Under the pieces are notes generated by a model. The model was not told the DNA's origin, ran no database searches, and worked only from the letters and a program-made list of their open reading frames with translations. 64,000 bases of DNA from Planococcus maitriensis (GTDB lineage Bacteria; Bacillota; Bacilli; Bacillales_A; Planococcaceae), in NCBI RefSeq assembly GCF_003289925.1, contig NZ_QLZQ01000003.1:124001-188000 (forward strand), in the 5' to 3' direction. Both the position numbers and the translations under genes were made by a program. Below, in pieces: positions 24,943-34,670 of the stretch (positions are counted from its first letter, which is position 1; every line of letters starts with the position of its first letter).

Positions 24943-25716
24943 ATGCCAGTGATGGATTTATTCGATTTAACAGGCAAGACAGCGATTGTGACAGGGGGCG
25001 GCCGAGGCCTTGGCGCACAGATTGCCGAAGGATTCGCGGAAGCCGGAGCCAATGTAGTGCTGTGTTCACGCAAAGTGGAAGCGTGCCAGGAAGTCGCAGG
25101 GAAGCTTGAGGCGAAGGGTGTGAAAACGTTGGCGCTTGCATGCGATGTCACCAATCCGGCAGATGTTAAGAACGTCGTCGAAAAGACTGTCGAGACATTC
25201 GGTACGATTGATATTCTCGTGAATAATTCGGGGGCATCCTGGGGAGCGCCGGTATCTGAAATGCCGCTTGAAGCATGGAACAAAGTAATGGCGGTCAATG
25301 TCACCGGAACTTTCCTGATGAGCCAGGCTGTTGGGGAAGTGATGATTTCGCACAATAGCGGCAAAATCATCAACATCGCTTCGGTCGCCGGGCTCGGGGG
25401 AATCGACCCGCAGCTGATGGATGCGATCGGCTACAATACGAGCAAAGGAGCAGTCATCACGTTCACGAAAGACTTGGCGGCGAAATGGGGGCACCATAAT
25501 ATCAATGTCAACGCCATCGCGCCCGGGTTCTTCCCGACGAAAATGTCGAAAGACGTGATGAAGCACGGCGAGAAAGGCTTGCTTGCGAGAACGCCGTTAA
25601 ACCGTTTCGGTACAGACGAAGACTTGAAGGGTGCAGCTTTATTCCTGGCGGCGAAAGCCTCGGATTATGTGACCGGCGATGTCGTGATGGTCGATGGGGG
25701 CATGCACGCCATGTAA
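24943..25716 (+). CDS. Short-chain dehydrogenase, first gene of the acyl-CoA dehydrogenase operon
   Basis: A 257-residue classical SDR with TGGGRGLG cofactor loop, NNSG, and the catalytic YNTSK motif all intact. It resembles gluconate 5-dehydrogenase or 3-oxoacyl reductase type enzymes; next to an acyl-CoA dehydrogenase a 3-hydroxyacyl or alcohol oxidation role is plausible but unproven. The ribosome binding site GGAGGGG is strong. A cre site and an 18-bp palindrome control the region upstream. Confidence 0.9.
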   Translation: MPVMDLFDLTGKTAIVTGGGRGLGAQIAEGFAEAGANVVLCSRKVEACQEVAGKLEAKGVKTLALACDVTNPADVKNVVEKTVETFGTIDILVNNSGASWGAPVSEMPLEAWNKVMAVNVTGTFLMSQAVGEVMISHNSGKIINIASVAGLGGIDPQLMDAIGYNTSKGAVITFTKDLAAKWGHHNINVNAIAPGFFPTKMSKDVMKHGEKGLLARTPLNRFGTDEDLKGAALFLAAKASDYVTGDVVMVDGGMHAM

Positions 25717-25772
25717 GGGATGCGCAGCTATTGAAGGCAGTGCATATTTGAACAAAAAAGGGGACGGAGACG

Positions 25773-27536
25773 ATGAAAGCTGAGGCGAATGTATACCGGG
25801 GCGCTGATTTCCTGATGAAAGCCGCGGGCCGGATCTTTACACCTGAACAGTTTACCGACGAACATAAAATGATTGCGAAAACAGCGAAGCAGTTTCTGGA
25901 AAAAGAAGTGCGCCCGCACAACGAGCGGCTGGAAGGGCAGGATTTCGAACTTGTCCAGCAGCTTTTCCGCAAAGCGGGAGGGCTTGGCCTTCTCGCACAC
26001 AGCATTCCGGAGGCTTATGGCGGGCTCGGGCTCGATAAAATCAGCAAAGGGCTGGTCGGGGAATCGCTCGGCCCGGCAGGCGGATACGGCGTGGCGCATT
26101 CCAACCACACGTGCATCGCAACGCTGCCGATTACGTATTTCGGAACACCGGAACAGAAAGAATACTATCTGCCGAAACTCGCAAGCGGCGAATTTATCGG
26201 GGCATACTGCCTGACGGAACCGGGAGCGGGTTCGGATGCCTTGGCCGCCCAAACGACTGCGGTACTCAATGAACAAGGGACGCATTATTTGCTGAATGGT
26301 TCGAAGTTGTACATCACCAACGCCGCGTTTTCCGATACCTTCATTACCTATGCGAAAGTGGACGGCAAAGCGTTCACTGCATTTATCGTCGAAAAGAAAC
26401 ATCCCGGCTTATCGCTCGGGCCCGAAGAGAAAAAAATGGGCATCAAAGGATCGTCGACGCGTCCGGTCATTTTCGAAGATTGCGAAGTGCCGGTGGAAAA
26501 CGTGCTTGGCGAAGTGGGAAAAGGCCATCTGGTGGCATTGAACGTTTTGAATCTCGGCCGCTTCAATTTAGGGTCGGCCTGCATGGGCGCTGCCAAATTC
26601 AGTTTATCGCTGGCACTGGACTACACGGAGGAGCGCAAGCAGTTTAATCGGGCCATCTCGGAGTTTTCGGCGACACAAGAGAAAGTGGCGAAGATGGCTA
26701 CGCGCATATTCGCATTGGAATCGTTGCAATACCGGACCGCCGGCTATCTTGAAGAAGCGCTTGGCGGATTGTATGAATCGCAGGACCATGGATTGATCGC
26801 CAAGCGGATGATGGAATATGCTGCCGAATGCGCCATCTGCAAAGTATACGGCTCTGAAACCCTGGATTTCGTCGCGGATGAGAGCTTGCAGCTGTTTGGC
26901 GGCTACGGCTATATCCAGGAATACAAAATCGAGCAAGTGTACAGGGATTCACGCATCAACCGCATTTTCGAAGGAACGAATGAAGTGAACCGGCTGCTCA
27001 TTCCGGGAAATGTATTGAAAGCGGCCGCAAAAGGCGCATTCGACCTGGAGGCAACAGCGGCGCAAGCTGTTGAGGAAATGCAGGCGCCGGAAGTGCCGTA
27101 TATCGGGACGCTTGCCCGAGAAACGGAAGCCGTACGGGCAATGCGGCGCGTCTTCCTTAGCACGCTCGGGCTTGCCGCAAAATCCTACGGAACTGGAATC
27201 GGCGAGCAGCAAGAAGCGCTTTTGAAACTAGCGGACATCGCGATTGCCTTGTATGCCGCCGAATCGGCCGTTGCGCGGGCGCAGCAAGCACTCGAAGAGG
27301 ATGAGAAAAAAGCCCAGCATAAAGTGGAGATGGCCCAAGTGTTCATCGATGATGCCTTGCTCGAGACCGAGATGACGGCGCGCCAAATACTCCAAGGCAT
27401 GACAGAAGGGGAAGAACTGGCGCGCTATACGGCGATGGTGACAGCCGAACTCAGCCGCCTGCAGCGCGGCGGGACATCTGCAGCCAAGCGCCAACTGGCT
27501 CAAACGATTTATCAGGCAGGGCAGTATATCAGCTAA
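25773..27536 (+). CDS. Acyl-CoA dehydrogenase, long form (FadE-like)
   Basis: A 587-residue FAD enzyme, longer than the usual 380-residue acyl-CoA dehydrogenase because of a C-terminal helical extension seen in FadE/YusJ and very-long-chain enzymes. The YCLTEPGAGSD flavin-binding strand and the IFEGTNEVNR segment, bearing the catalytic-base glutamate, are intact. It introduces the alpha-beta double bond of acyl-CoA in beta-oxidation and passes electrons to ETF. Operon partners on both sides suggest a degradation pathway for fatty or branched acids. Confidence 0.95.
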   Translation: MKAEANVYRGADFLMKAAGRIFTPEQFTDEHKMIAKTAKQFLEKEVRPHNERLEGQDFELVQQLFRKAGGLGLLAHSIPEAYGGLGLDKISKGLVGESLGPAGGYGVAHSNHTCIATLPITYFGTPEQKEYYLPKLASGEFIGAYCLTEPGAGSDALAAQTTAVLNEQGTHYLLNGSKLYITNAAFSDTFITYAKVDGKAFTAFIVEKKHPGLSLGPEEKKMGIKGSSTRPVIFEDCEVPVENVLGEVGKGHLVALNVLNLGRFNLGSACMGAAKFSLSLALDYTEERKQFNRAISEFSATQEKVAKMATRIFALESLQYRTAGYLEEALGGLYESQDHGLIAKRMMEYAAECAICKVYGSETLDFVADESLQLFGGYGYIQEYKIEQVYRDSRINRIFEGTNEVNRLLIPGNVLKAAAKGAFDLEATAAQAVEEMQAPEVPYIGTLARETEAVRAMRRVFLSTLGLAAKSYGTGIGEQQEALLKLADIAIALYAAESAVARAQQALEEDEKKAQHKVEMAQVFIDDALLETEMTARQILQGMTEGEELARYTAMVTAELSRLQRGGTSAAKRQLAQTIYQAGQYIS

Positions 27537-27545
27537 GGGGGAAAT

Positions 27546-28523
27546 ATGATGAAAGTGGTGAAATTCGTGGAATACGGCGGTCCGGAAGTGCTTCAGTATA
27601 TCGATTCGGAGCAGCCGAAACCGAAAGATCATGAAGTGCTGATTGAAGTGAAAGCCGCAGGGGTCAATTATGCCGATACGGCAAGACGGGAAGGGAAATA
27701 TGTCGTGCCGACCGAATTGCCTTATATCCCGGGTTCTGAAGTGGCGGGAGTGGTTGCCGAAACAGGAGCGGGCGTTACACGCTTCAAACCCGGCGACCGC
27801 GTTGTCGCCTTGATCGAATCGTCAGGCTACGCTGAATATGCGGCGATTCCGGAACAGGTGCTCACGCCGGTGCCGGAAGGCGTCAGTTTTGAAGAAGCAG
27901 TGGCATTGCCGCTTCAAGGCTTGAGTGCTTACCATATTTTAAAGACGATGGGCCGTCTGGAGCCTGGGGAAACGGTATTGATCCACGCTGCCGCAGGAGG
28001 CGTCGGGACGATCGCCGTGCAGCTTGCGAAACTGTTCGGTGCCGGGAAAATCATCGCTACGGCGAGCACGGAAGAAAAGCTGTTCCATGCCGAGAAGATG
28101 GGCGCCACTCATTTGGTGAACTATAGCGAAGATGGCTGGGTAGGGCGCATCAAAGAAATCACCGAGGGAAAAGGCGTCGACCTGGCCCTTGAAATGGTCG
28201 GGGGCAGCGTCTTCAACGATACGCTGAAGACCTTGGCACCGTTTGGGCGATTGGTCATTTTCGGTGCAGCGAGCGGCGAACAAGCGACATTTGCGCCGGG
28301 CCAATTGATGAAGCGCAATCAATCGGTCATCGGCTTTTTCCTGCCGCAGATCATGCGCAAACCGGAATTATTCCAAAAAAGTTTTCAGGAATTGCTCGGA
28401 TATATGGATAGCGGGCAATTGAAATTGACGATCGGCGGTACGTATCCGCTCGAACAAGCGGCTGATGTGCACGAATTGCTGCAAAGCCGCAAAACCATCG
28501 GAAAGCTGGTGCTGAAACCATGA
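27546..28523 (+). CDS. Zinc-less quinone oxidoreductase-like MDR protein
   Basis: A 325-residue medium-chain dehydrogenase/reductase of the NADPH:quinone reductase group. It lacks the zinc-binding cysteine cluster and has the nucleotide-binding HAAAGGVGTIAVQLAK motif. It probably reduces quinones or activated alkenes such as enoyl thioesters or 2-alkenals; an enoyl-CoA related role would fit the operon. It begins 9 bases after the acyl-CoA dehydrogenase and overlaps the next gene by 4 bases, so translation is coupled. Confidence 0.92.
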   Translation: MMKVVKFVEYGGPEVLQYIDSEQPKPKDHEVLIEVKAAGVNYADTARREGKYVVPTELPYIPGSEVAGVVAETGAGVTRFKPGDRVVALIESSGYAEYAAIPEQVLTPVPEGVSFEEAVALPLQGLSAYHILKTMGRLEPGETVLIHAAAGGVGTIAVQLAKLFGAGKIIATASTEEKLFHAEKMGATHLVNYSEDGWVGRIKEITEGKGVDLALEMVGGSVFNDTLKTLAPFGRLVIFGAASGEQATFAPGQLMKRNQSVIGFFLPQIMRKPELFQKSFQELLGYMDSGQLKLTIGGTYPLEQAADVHELLQSRKTIGKLVLKP

Positions 28524-29494
28524 ATGATGTCCAACAAGCTAAATCCCAAGGAGTGCTGGACGAACTTGGATTGAAACTTATAAGGCATCCTTTGCCGTTC
28601 AGGCTGAACCACGTCAATTGCTTCATGGCAGAAGGGGAAGAAGGCTGGACGATTATCGATACCGGATTGAACAATGACGTATCGAGAGAGTTGTGGGGGC
28701 AGGAAATCGGTGATAAAACCGTGGAGCAAATCCTTCTGACCCATTATCACCCGGATCATTTTGGCTATGCAGGGGGCTTACAGCAAAAGACCGGCGCGCG
28801 GCTGTCGATGAGCAAAATAGACGCAGACGCAGGAATGAAGTCCTGGGATGATACATTTTTGGATGCTTTGCCAGGTTATTATCAGGCAGCGGGCATCCCA
28901 CAGGAAGCGGCACAGGAAATGGCGGACAATACGAGAGCCTTTCAGCCGCTCGTTTCCCCGCTCCCGGAAGTGGACCACTATTTCGGCGAAAGGGAAAAAA
29001 TCCGCATCGGCCGGTTGGAATATGAAGTGCTGTTCGTGCCGGGGCATTCGGATGGCATGGTGTGTTTTTATCAACGCGAGCACAATGCCCTGTTAGCGGC
29101 AGACCATATCTTGCCGCGCATCACGCCGAATATTTCCTATTGGTTCCATGGCGACCCGAATCCGCTTCTGACGTATATGCGTTCTTTGAAGAAAATCCGC
29201 AAATTGGATGTGGAATGGGTGATCCCATCCCATGGGCAGCCATTTCAAGGCGCAAACAAACGAATCGATGAATTGCTTGCCCATCACGAAGAACGCTTGG
29301 ATGCGACATGGCAGATGCTCAAACAGCCGTTGACGATCTTCGAAGTGCGCGAGCGCCTATTCGACCGCCCGCTGACAGTCCATGAAATGCGCTTTGCGGT
29401 CGGCGAAACATTGGCCCATCTTGAATATCTGCGCTCCGAAGGGAGATGCGAACGGGCGATGGAAGGAGAGCGCTGGGTGTATAAACAAACTTGA
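28520..29494 (+). CDS. Metallo-beta-lactamase hydrolase with C-terminal winged-helix (LACTB2-like)
   Basis: A 324-residue protein with the HYHPDHFG metal motif, GHSDGMVCFY, and a conserved PSHGQPF histidine. After about residue 240 comes a small helical domain of the type fused in LACTB2/YqjP-like thioesterase-type hydrolases. The likely substrate class is a thioester or phosphate ester; in this operon acyl-CoA hydrolysis would be plausible. Its ATG overlaps the stop of the preceding oxidoreductase by 4 bases. Confidence 0.9.
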   Translation: MNDVQQAKSQGVLDELGLKLIRHPLPFRLNHVNCFMAEGEEGWTIIDTGLNNDVSRELWGQEIGDKTVEQILLTHYHPDHFGYAGGLQQKTGARLSMSKIDADAGMKSWDDTFLDALPGYYQAAGIPQEAAQEMADNTRAFQPLVSPLPEVDHYFGEREKIRIGRLEYEVLFVPGHSDGMVCFYQREHNALLAADHILPRITPNISYWFHGDPNPLLTYMRSLKKIRKLDVEWVIPSHGQPFQGANKRIDELLAHHEERLDATWQMLKQPLTIFEVRERLFDRPLTVHEMRFAVGETLAHLEYLRSEGRCERAMEGERWVYKQT

Positions 29495-29509
29495 AAAGGA
29501 TGTGTAAAG

Positions 29510-30436
29510 ATGAGAATGCTGATGGTAGGGGCAGGCGGTATCGGGGGTTATTTCGGTGCGCGTTTGCTTGAAAAAGGAGAAGACGTCACATTTCTGGTCA
29601 GGGAAGGACGCAAGAAAAAAATTGAAGAAGAAGGCTTGCGCGTCAATAGCCGGCACGGGGATCTTCATCTCCAGCCGGCTCTTTTGACGAAAACGATGAA
29701 CGCCGAGCCGTTCGATATCATTCTTCTATCGACAAAAGCCTATCAGCTTGAACAAGCCATTGAAGACATCCGCCCGTTCGTCGGCGAAGAGACGATAATC
29801 TTGCCGCTGTTGAACGGCATAGCGCATGTTGCCCAGCTCGTCTCCGCTTTCGGGGAAGACGCGGTGATCGGCGGCCTCTGCTTTATCGAAACGACCATTG
29901 GCGAAGATGGGTCGATCGTCCAAACGAGCCCGATCCATCAGTTGGTTTACGGGGAGCGGGGCGGTGAGCGGACAGCCCGCATCGACAAATTGAAATCGCA
30001 TTTCGATGGAACGAAAGCGGAATTCATCTTGAGCGAGGACATCGACCAGGACATGTGGCATAAATACATGTTCATCACGGCAATGTCGGGCATCACTTCC
30101 CTCATGGAATCGCCAATCGGCCCGATTCGCAAGCTGCCGTCCGGCCAATCCGCCATCCGATCCTTGCTCGACGAACTTGAAGCGGTAATGACGGCGATCG
30201 GCGCGCCAATCAAAAAAGGGATCGCCGCTACCCAGCTCGATAAAGTGAACAGCATGGACGATAGCATGAAATCATCGATGCAGCGTGATATGGAAAAAGG
30301 CCAGGGCATCGAAGCCGACCATCTGCAAGGGCATCTCATTGAAAAGGCGAAGCAAGCCGGTATTCCGGTCCCGGTACTTGAGACCGTTTACACGAAACTG
30401 AAATTATATGAAGAAAACAAAAAAATGGAAAAATAA
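29510..30436 (+). CDS. Ketopantoate reductase family protein (PanE/ApbA)
   Basis: A 308-residue two-domain protein with GAGGIGGYFGARL for NADPH binding, LSTKAY (the KA motif lysine) and LLNGI of the ketopantoate reductase fold. True PanE makes pantoate for coenzyme A; many Bacillales carry several paralogues with unknown substrates, so a biosynthetic role is not assured. It follows the metallo-hydrolase by 15 bases behind AAAAGGATG, so it probably ends the operon, although no terminator was seen before cstA. Confidence 0.88.
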   Translation: MRMLMVGAGGIGGYFGARLLEKGEDVTFLVREGRKKKIEEEGLRVNSRHGDLHLQPALLTKTMNAEPFDIILLSTKAYQLEQAIEDIRPFVGEETIILPLLNGIAHVAQLVSAFGEDAVIGGLCFIETTIGEDGSIVQTSPIHQLVYGERGGERTARIDKLKSHFDGTKAEFILSEDIDQDMWHKYMFITAMSGITSLMESPIGPIRKLPSGQSAIRSLLDELEAVMTAIGAPIKKGIAATQLDKVNSMDDSMKSSMQRDMEKGQGIEADHLQGHLIEKAKQAGIPVPVLETVYTKLKLYEENKKMEK

Positions 30437-30524
30437 AAAACAGAACATTTACAATATTAAATTACTCCTCTATGATTAAACAAGATATGCAGAAATTTCA
30501 AAAAAGATAAGGGAGTTGGGGAAT

Positions 30525-32267
30525 GTGAATGCAATCGCTTTAGCTGCTATGGGATTATTTATATTCGTTCTCGGATACCGTTTTTATTCCAAATTCGTAG
30601 CAGAAAAAATCTTCAAGCTCGACCCGAATTACGTGACACCGGCCCACCGTTACAAGGACGGTGTCGACTTTGTCCCGACCAATAAGTTTGTCCTATGGGG
30701 ACACCATTTTACCTCCGTTGCAGGGGCGGCGCCGATTCTCGGCCCGGCTATCGCCGTCTATTGGGGCTGGCTGCCGGCGGTCCTGTGGGTCGTTTTAGGT
30801 ACAGTTTTTGCAGCAGGTGTCCATGACTTCGGCACACTCGCGCTTTCGGTCCGCAACAAAGGGCAATCCGTCGGGACGCTCGCCCACCGCTTGATCGGCC
30901 AACGCGGGAAAGTGTTGTTCTTGTTTATCATCTTAATCTTGGTTCTCATGGTCAATGCGGTATTCGCTTGGGTCATCGCGAACTTGTTCATCTCGTATCC
31001 GGCCAGCGTCATTCCGGTATTCATCCAAATTCCGCTCGCGATTTGGATCGGCTACGCTGCTTACAAGCGAAATATGAAAATGCTTATCCCTTCTTTGATA
31101 GCGCTTGCAATCATGTATGGGACAGCAGTCATTTCCAGCCAAGTAGACTTTTTGCAAATCGACCTTGTCCGCTATATGGGCGGGGAAGAAGGCGCCGGCT
31201 TATTCGGGCTTGGCGCGATTTCCAGCGCGTTCTTCATCTGGATAGTCGTCTTGATGGTTTATGTCTATATCGCATCCACGCTGCCGGTTTGGAAACTGCT
31301 CCAGCCGCGTGATTTCATCAACTCTCACCAATTGATCGTCGGCCTTGCGATTTTGTATTTGGGGCTATTGTTCACGAATCCTGAAATCACGGCTCCGGCA
31401 ACCAACCCGGGAGCGGATGTTTCCTGGTTCCCGCTGCTCTTCATCACCATCGCTTGCGGGGCGATTTCCGGTTTCCACGGCCTCGTTTCTTCGGGTACTT
31501 CATCGAAGCAGCTGGATAAAGAAACAGATGCCCGCTTTGTCGGCTATTTGGGCGCTGTCGGTGAAGGCGTACTCGCATTGATCTCGATCATCGCTGTCAT
31601 CACGCTATTCCCTGACCGTGCAGCATTCAGCGCATCTTACAGCAGCTTTGCTGAAGCAAGTGGCGCAGGCCTTGGAAACTTCATCGAAGGCGCGACAATC
31701 CTTGCTTCAGGGTTGATGATTCCGGGCTCGGTCGCTTCGACGATCGTTTCGATCATCGTCGTTTCGTTCGCTGCCACGACACTCGATACATCGGTCCGCC
31801 TCATGCGTTACATCATCTCTGAACTCGGTGTCGAATACAAAGTGCCGCAGCTTGAGAAAAAGCACGTAGCGACTTCGATTGCGGTACTTTCGAGCATGGC
31901 GCTTGTCATCTTGCCGGAAGGGCCGAACGGCTTCGGTTCCGGCGGTTACTTGCTATGGCCGCTGTTCGGGACGTCCAACCAGCTGCTTGCCGGGATCAGC
32001 TTGCTGTTGATTTCGATCTGGCTGCGCAAGCTCGGCAGAAATTACATGATTACCATTATCCCGATGGTGTTCTTGATGTTCATGACGCTATGGGCAATGT
32101 TCCAGCAAGTGTTCCTGCAATGGGCTTGGTACAATGAAGGATCGAATACATTGCTGTTCGTCTTCGGGGCCATCATTTTCGTCTTTACGCTATGGATTAT
32201 CCTGACCGCTGCGCAGGCGCTCATGAGCAAATCAAATCCTGGCTTTTCGGATGAAGATTTGAAATAA
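30525..32267 (+). CDS. cstA: Carbon starvation protein A, peptide/pyruvate transporter family
   Basis: About 580 residues with some 16 hydrophobic segments. The YRFYSKF opening and HYKDGVDFVPT-like stretch with GHHFTSVAGAAPILGPA are typical of CstA. Members take up peptides or pyruvate during starvation. I place the start at GTG 30525, behind AAGGGAG, because a TTG at 30516 sits directly on that site. It has a separate terminator downstream, and an AT-rich 88-base spacer upstream that may hold its promoter. Confidence 0.95.
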   Translation: MNAIALAAMGLFIFVLGYRFYSKFVAEKIFKLDPNYVTPAHRYKDGVDFVPTNKFVLWGHHFTSVAGAAPILGPAIAVYWGWLPAVLWVVLGTVFAAGVHDFGTLALSVRNKGQSVGTLAHRLIGQRGKVLFLFIILILVLMVNAVFAWVIANLFISYPASVIPVFIQIPLAIWIGYAAYKRNMKMLIPSLIALAIMYGTAVISSQVDFLQIDLVRYMGGEEGAGLFGLGAISSAFFIWIVVLMVYVYIASTLPVWKLLQPRDFINSHQLIVGLAILYLGLLFTNPEITAPATNPGADVSWFPLLFITIACGAISGFHGLVSSGTSSKQLDKETDARFVGYLGAVGEGVLALISIIAVITLFPDRAAFSASYSSFAEASGAGLGNFIEGATILASGLMIPGSVASTIVSIIVVSFAATTLDTSVRLMRYIISELGVEYKVPQLEKKHVATSIAVLSSMALVILPEGPNGFGSGGYLLWPLFGTSNQLLAGISLLLISIWLRKLGRNYMITIIPMVFLMFMTLWAMFQQVFLQWAWYNEGSNTLLFVFGAIIFVFTLWIILTAAQALMSKSNPGFSDEDLK

Positions 32268-32338
32268 TAGCGGTAACGAATGGAACGGAAAATAGAACTG
32301 CTGCCAGAAGGCTGTTCATTACTATAGGAAGAAATGCC

Positions 32339-32374
32339 AAGGGATCATATTCATGTGATCCCTTGTACTTTTTT
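32339..32374 (+). terminator. Terminator after cstA
   Basis: AAGGGATCA pairs with TGATCCCTT; four bases later comes a T run. The gap before the T run makes it slightly less typical. Confidence 0.7.
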
Positions 32375-32391
32375 CAGGAAGAGGTGCCGTT

Positions 32392-32655
32392 ATGCCGATC
32401 AGCGACAAACTGAAAAAATTAATCGACTGGTATGAGGCTGTCTTGGAACATCCGCACCGAACGGAAATCGCCCGGGAGCTCCGCAGTGAAGACGACCTGT
32501 TCCTGCTGATGCTGTATTCGGAAATGCTCGGTATCCCGAATCCGGTCTATTACTACACGCTCGAGCTGTATCCGTACATGATCGAGGAATTCCACGACTG
32601 GCATTTGCGCATGGGAATGGAAAAATCCCCGCTGTCCGGAATCCGCTGCTGCTGA
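32392..32655 (+). CDS. cory-CC-star family protein
   Basis: An 87-residue protein that ends in a double cysteine (GIRCC), with an aromatic-rich centre (NPVYYYTLELYPYMIEEFHDWH). This fits the cory-CC-star family, named for its C-terminal CC and known to travel with ArsA-family ATPases; exactly such an ATPase starts 24 bases downstream. Its role is unknown. The terminal cysteines could bind a metal or receive a modification, by inference only. Confidence 0.8.
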   Translation: MPISDKLKKLIDWYEAVLEHPHRTEIARELRSEDDLFLLMLYSEMLGIPNPVYYYTLELYPYMIEEFHDWHLRMGMEKSPLSGIRCC

Positions 32656-32679
32656 CTTTTAACGAAACGAGGGAATGTC

Positions 32680-33621
32680 ATGGACGTATTATCGAAAAAC
32701 ATTATCTTTGTGGGAGGCAAAGGCGGGGTCGGCAAATCGACATCCGCTGCAGCCATCGCCTGGCAATCCGCAAAAGCGGGGTACAGGACTTTGCTGGTCT
32801 CTACAGACCCCGCGCATAACGTCGGGGACATCTTCAATGAACAGATCGGCGGCCGCACAAAAGAAATTGCGGATAATTTATACGCGCTTGAAATCGATCC
32901 CGAAATCGAGACGGAAAATTACATCAAAGGCGTCAAAAACAATATCCGCGGGACGGTCCACACGAGCATGATGGAAGAAGTGAACCGCCAGCTCGACACC
33001 GCAAAAGCATCACCGGGTGCTGACGAAGCGGCGCTTTTTGACAAGCTGATCCACATCATCCTCGAGGAGCGGCAGCATTTCGACAAGCTCGTATTTGATA
33101 CGGCGCCTACCGGGCACACGATACGGCTGTTGTCATTGCCGGAATTGATGGGTGTATGGATCGAAGGCTTACTTGATAAGCGGCGCAAGACCAATGAGAA
33201 CTATACGGCTTTATTGAATGACGGCGAACCGCGCGAAGACCCGATCTACGACGTCTTGCGCGAACGCCAGGAACGTTTCTCGAAAGCGCGTGATATTTTA
33301 CTCGATGCCAAGCAAACCGGTTTTGTTTTTGTCTTGAACCCGGAGCGCCTGCCGATTTTGGAGACAAAAAAAGCATTGGAGCTATTGGATAAATACCATC
33401 TCCACGTCAAAACCCTGATCATCAATAAAGTGCTTCCCGAAACGGTGGAAGGCGCGTTTTTCCAGGAACGCAAAAAGCACGAAACGAAGTACATGGACAT
33501 GATCAAAGAAACATTCCCGAAACAGCAATTATTGTATATCCCGCTGTTTTCACAGGACATCATCAGCAAACAGCAGCTAGAACAATTCAGCCAACATTTT
33601 CAGGAGGGTGACGCAGTTTGA
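32680..33621 (+). CDS. ArsA/Get3-like (TRC40) ATPase
   Basis: A 313-residue P-loop ATPase of the deviant-Walker ArsA/Get3 group with GGKGGVGKST (signature lysine), STDPAHN switch motif and DTAPTGHT. It is a single-domain form, unlike the duplicated ArsA of arsenite pumps, and no arsenic genes are nearby. The constant partner is the cory-CC-star gene immediately upstream. A function in handling membrane or cysteine-tailed proteins would be an extrapolation from eukaryotic Get3. The next gene overlaps its stop by 4 bases. Confidence 0.92.
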   Translation: MDVLSKNIIFVGGKGGVGKSTSAAAIAWQSAKAGYRTLLVSTDPAHNVGDIFNEQIGGRTKEIADNLYALEIDPEIETENYIKGVKNNIRGTVHTSMMEEVNRQLDTAKASPGADEAALFDKLIHIILEERQHFDKLVFDTAPTGHTIRLLSLPELMGVWIEGLLDKRRKTNENYTALLNDGEPREDPIYDVLRERQERFSKARDILLDAKQTGFVFVLNPERLPILETKKALELLDKYHLHVKTLIINKVLPETVEGAFFQERKKHETKYMDMIKETFPKQQLLYIPLFSQDIISKQQLEQFSQHFQEGDAV

Positions 33622-34601
33622 AAGCATTTGTGATGGAAGCAGGCCAGTATAAATTAAAAGATATGCCAGAACCAATTGCGCAACAAGGAGAAGTGGTTGT
33701 GAAAATCCGCGATGCGGGCATCAACCGCCGCGACCTTGGACTGTTGAAGCGCTACGGTGACAATCCGGAAGCCTTGATCGTCGGATCAGACGGGGCGGGT
33801 GTGGTCGAATCGCTCGGAGAAGGCGTGACTGCTTTTAAGGTGGGCGATGAAGTGATCATCAATCCGGCGCTTCGCTGGGATGAAAACAGCGATGCACCGC
33901 CGGAAGCCTTCGATATTCTCGGGATGCCGGACCACGGGACATTCGCGGAGAAAATTGCGATTTCTGCAGAGCAGCTCGAGAAAAAACCGGCACATCTATC
34001 ATGGGAAGAAGCGGGAGGGCTTGCATTGCCTGCTTTGACCGGCTACCGCGCGTTGTTCACGAAAGGGCAATTGAAAAAAGGCGATACTTTGTTCATCCCG
34101 GGCGCAGGAAGCGGCGTTGCGACATTTTTGATCCAATTCGCCAAAAACGCTGGCGCGAAGGTCATCGTCACGTCAAGAAGCGAAGAGAAACTTGCCCGGG
34201 CGAAAGAAATCGGTGCGGATATCGCGATCCCGACCGACAGTGATTGGGTCAAGGAACTCGAAGGGCAGACGATCGACCTCGTCATCGACAGCGTAGGCGG
34301 CGCCACATTCAACCGTTCTCTCGAAGTGTTGAAAAAAGGCGGACGCATCGTCATTTTCGGTGCGACCACTGAGGATAATGTCGATTTCAATTTGCGCAGC
34401 TTCTTCTATGGGCAATATCAATTGTTCGGTTCGACGATGGGCAGCCGCGAGGAATTGCGCGAGATGATCCAGCACATCGAACAGCACGGTACCCATCCTG
34501 CCGTCGACCGGGTCTTCTCGTTGGATGAGGCGCAAGAAGCATTTGATTATTTGGCGGAAGGCAAGCAATTCGGCAAAGTGATTTTACGTGCTTCCGAATA
34601 A
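33618..34601 (+). CDS. Zinc-binding-type alcohol dehydrogenase / quinone reductase (YogA-like)
   Basis: A 327-residue MDR protein with a GroES-like N-terminal half and a Rossmann half around FIPGAGSGVATFLIQFAK. Cysteine zinc ligands are absent, so quinone or alkenal reduction is more likely than alcohol oxidation. The start is the TTG at 33618, nine bases behind CAGGAGGG and overlapping the end of the ATPase gene, which implies translational coupling to the cory-CC-star/ATPase pair. Whether it belongs functionally with them is unclear. Confidence 0.88.
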   Translation: MKAFVMEAGQYKLKDMPEPIAQQGEVVVKIRDAGINRRDLGLLKRYGDNPEALIVGSDGAGVVESLGEGVTAFKVGDEVIINPALRWDENSDAPPEAFDILGMPDHGTFAEKIAISAEQLEKKPAHLSWEEAGGLALPALTGYRALFTKGQLKKGDTLFIPGAGSGVATFLIQFAKNAGAKVIVTSRSEEKLARAKEIGADIAIPTDSDWVKELEGQTIDLVIDSVGGATFNRSLEVLKKGGRIVIFGATTEDNVDFNLRSFFYGQYQLFGSTMGSREELREMIQHIEQHGTHPAVDRVFSLDEAQEAFDYLAEGKQFGKVILRASE

Positions 34602-34670
34602 AAAATGAAACTTTTTTGATCATCGGCCGTATATAAGGATAAGAAAGTAATTTGACTGGAGGTCATTTTA

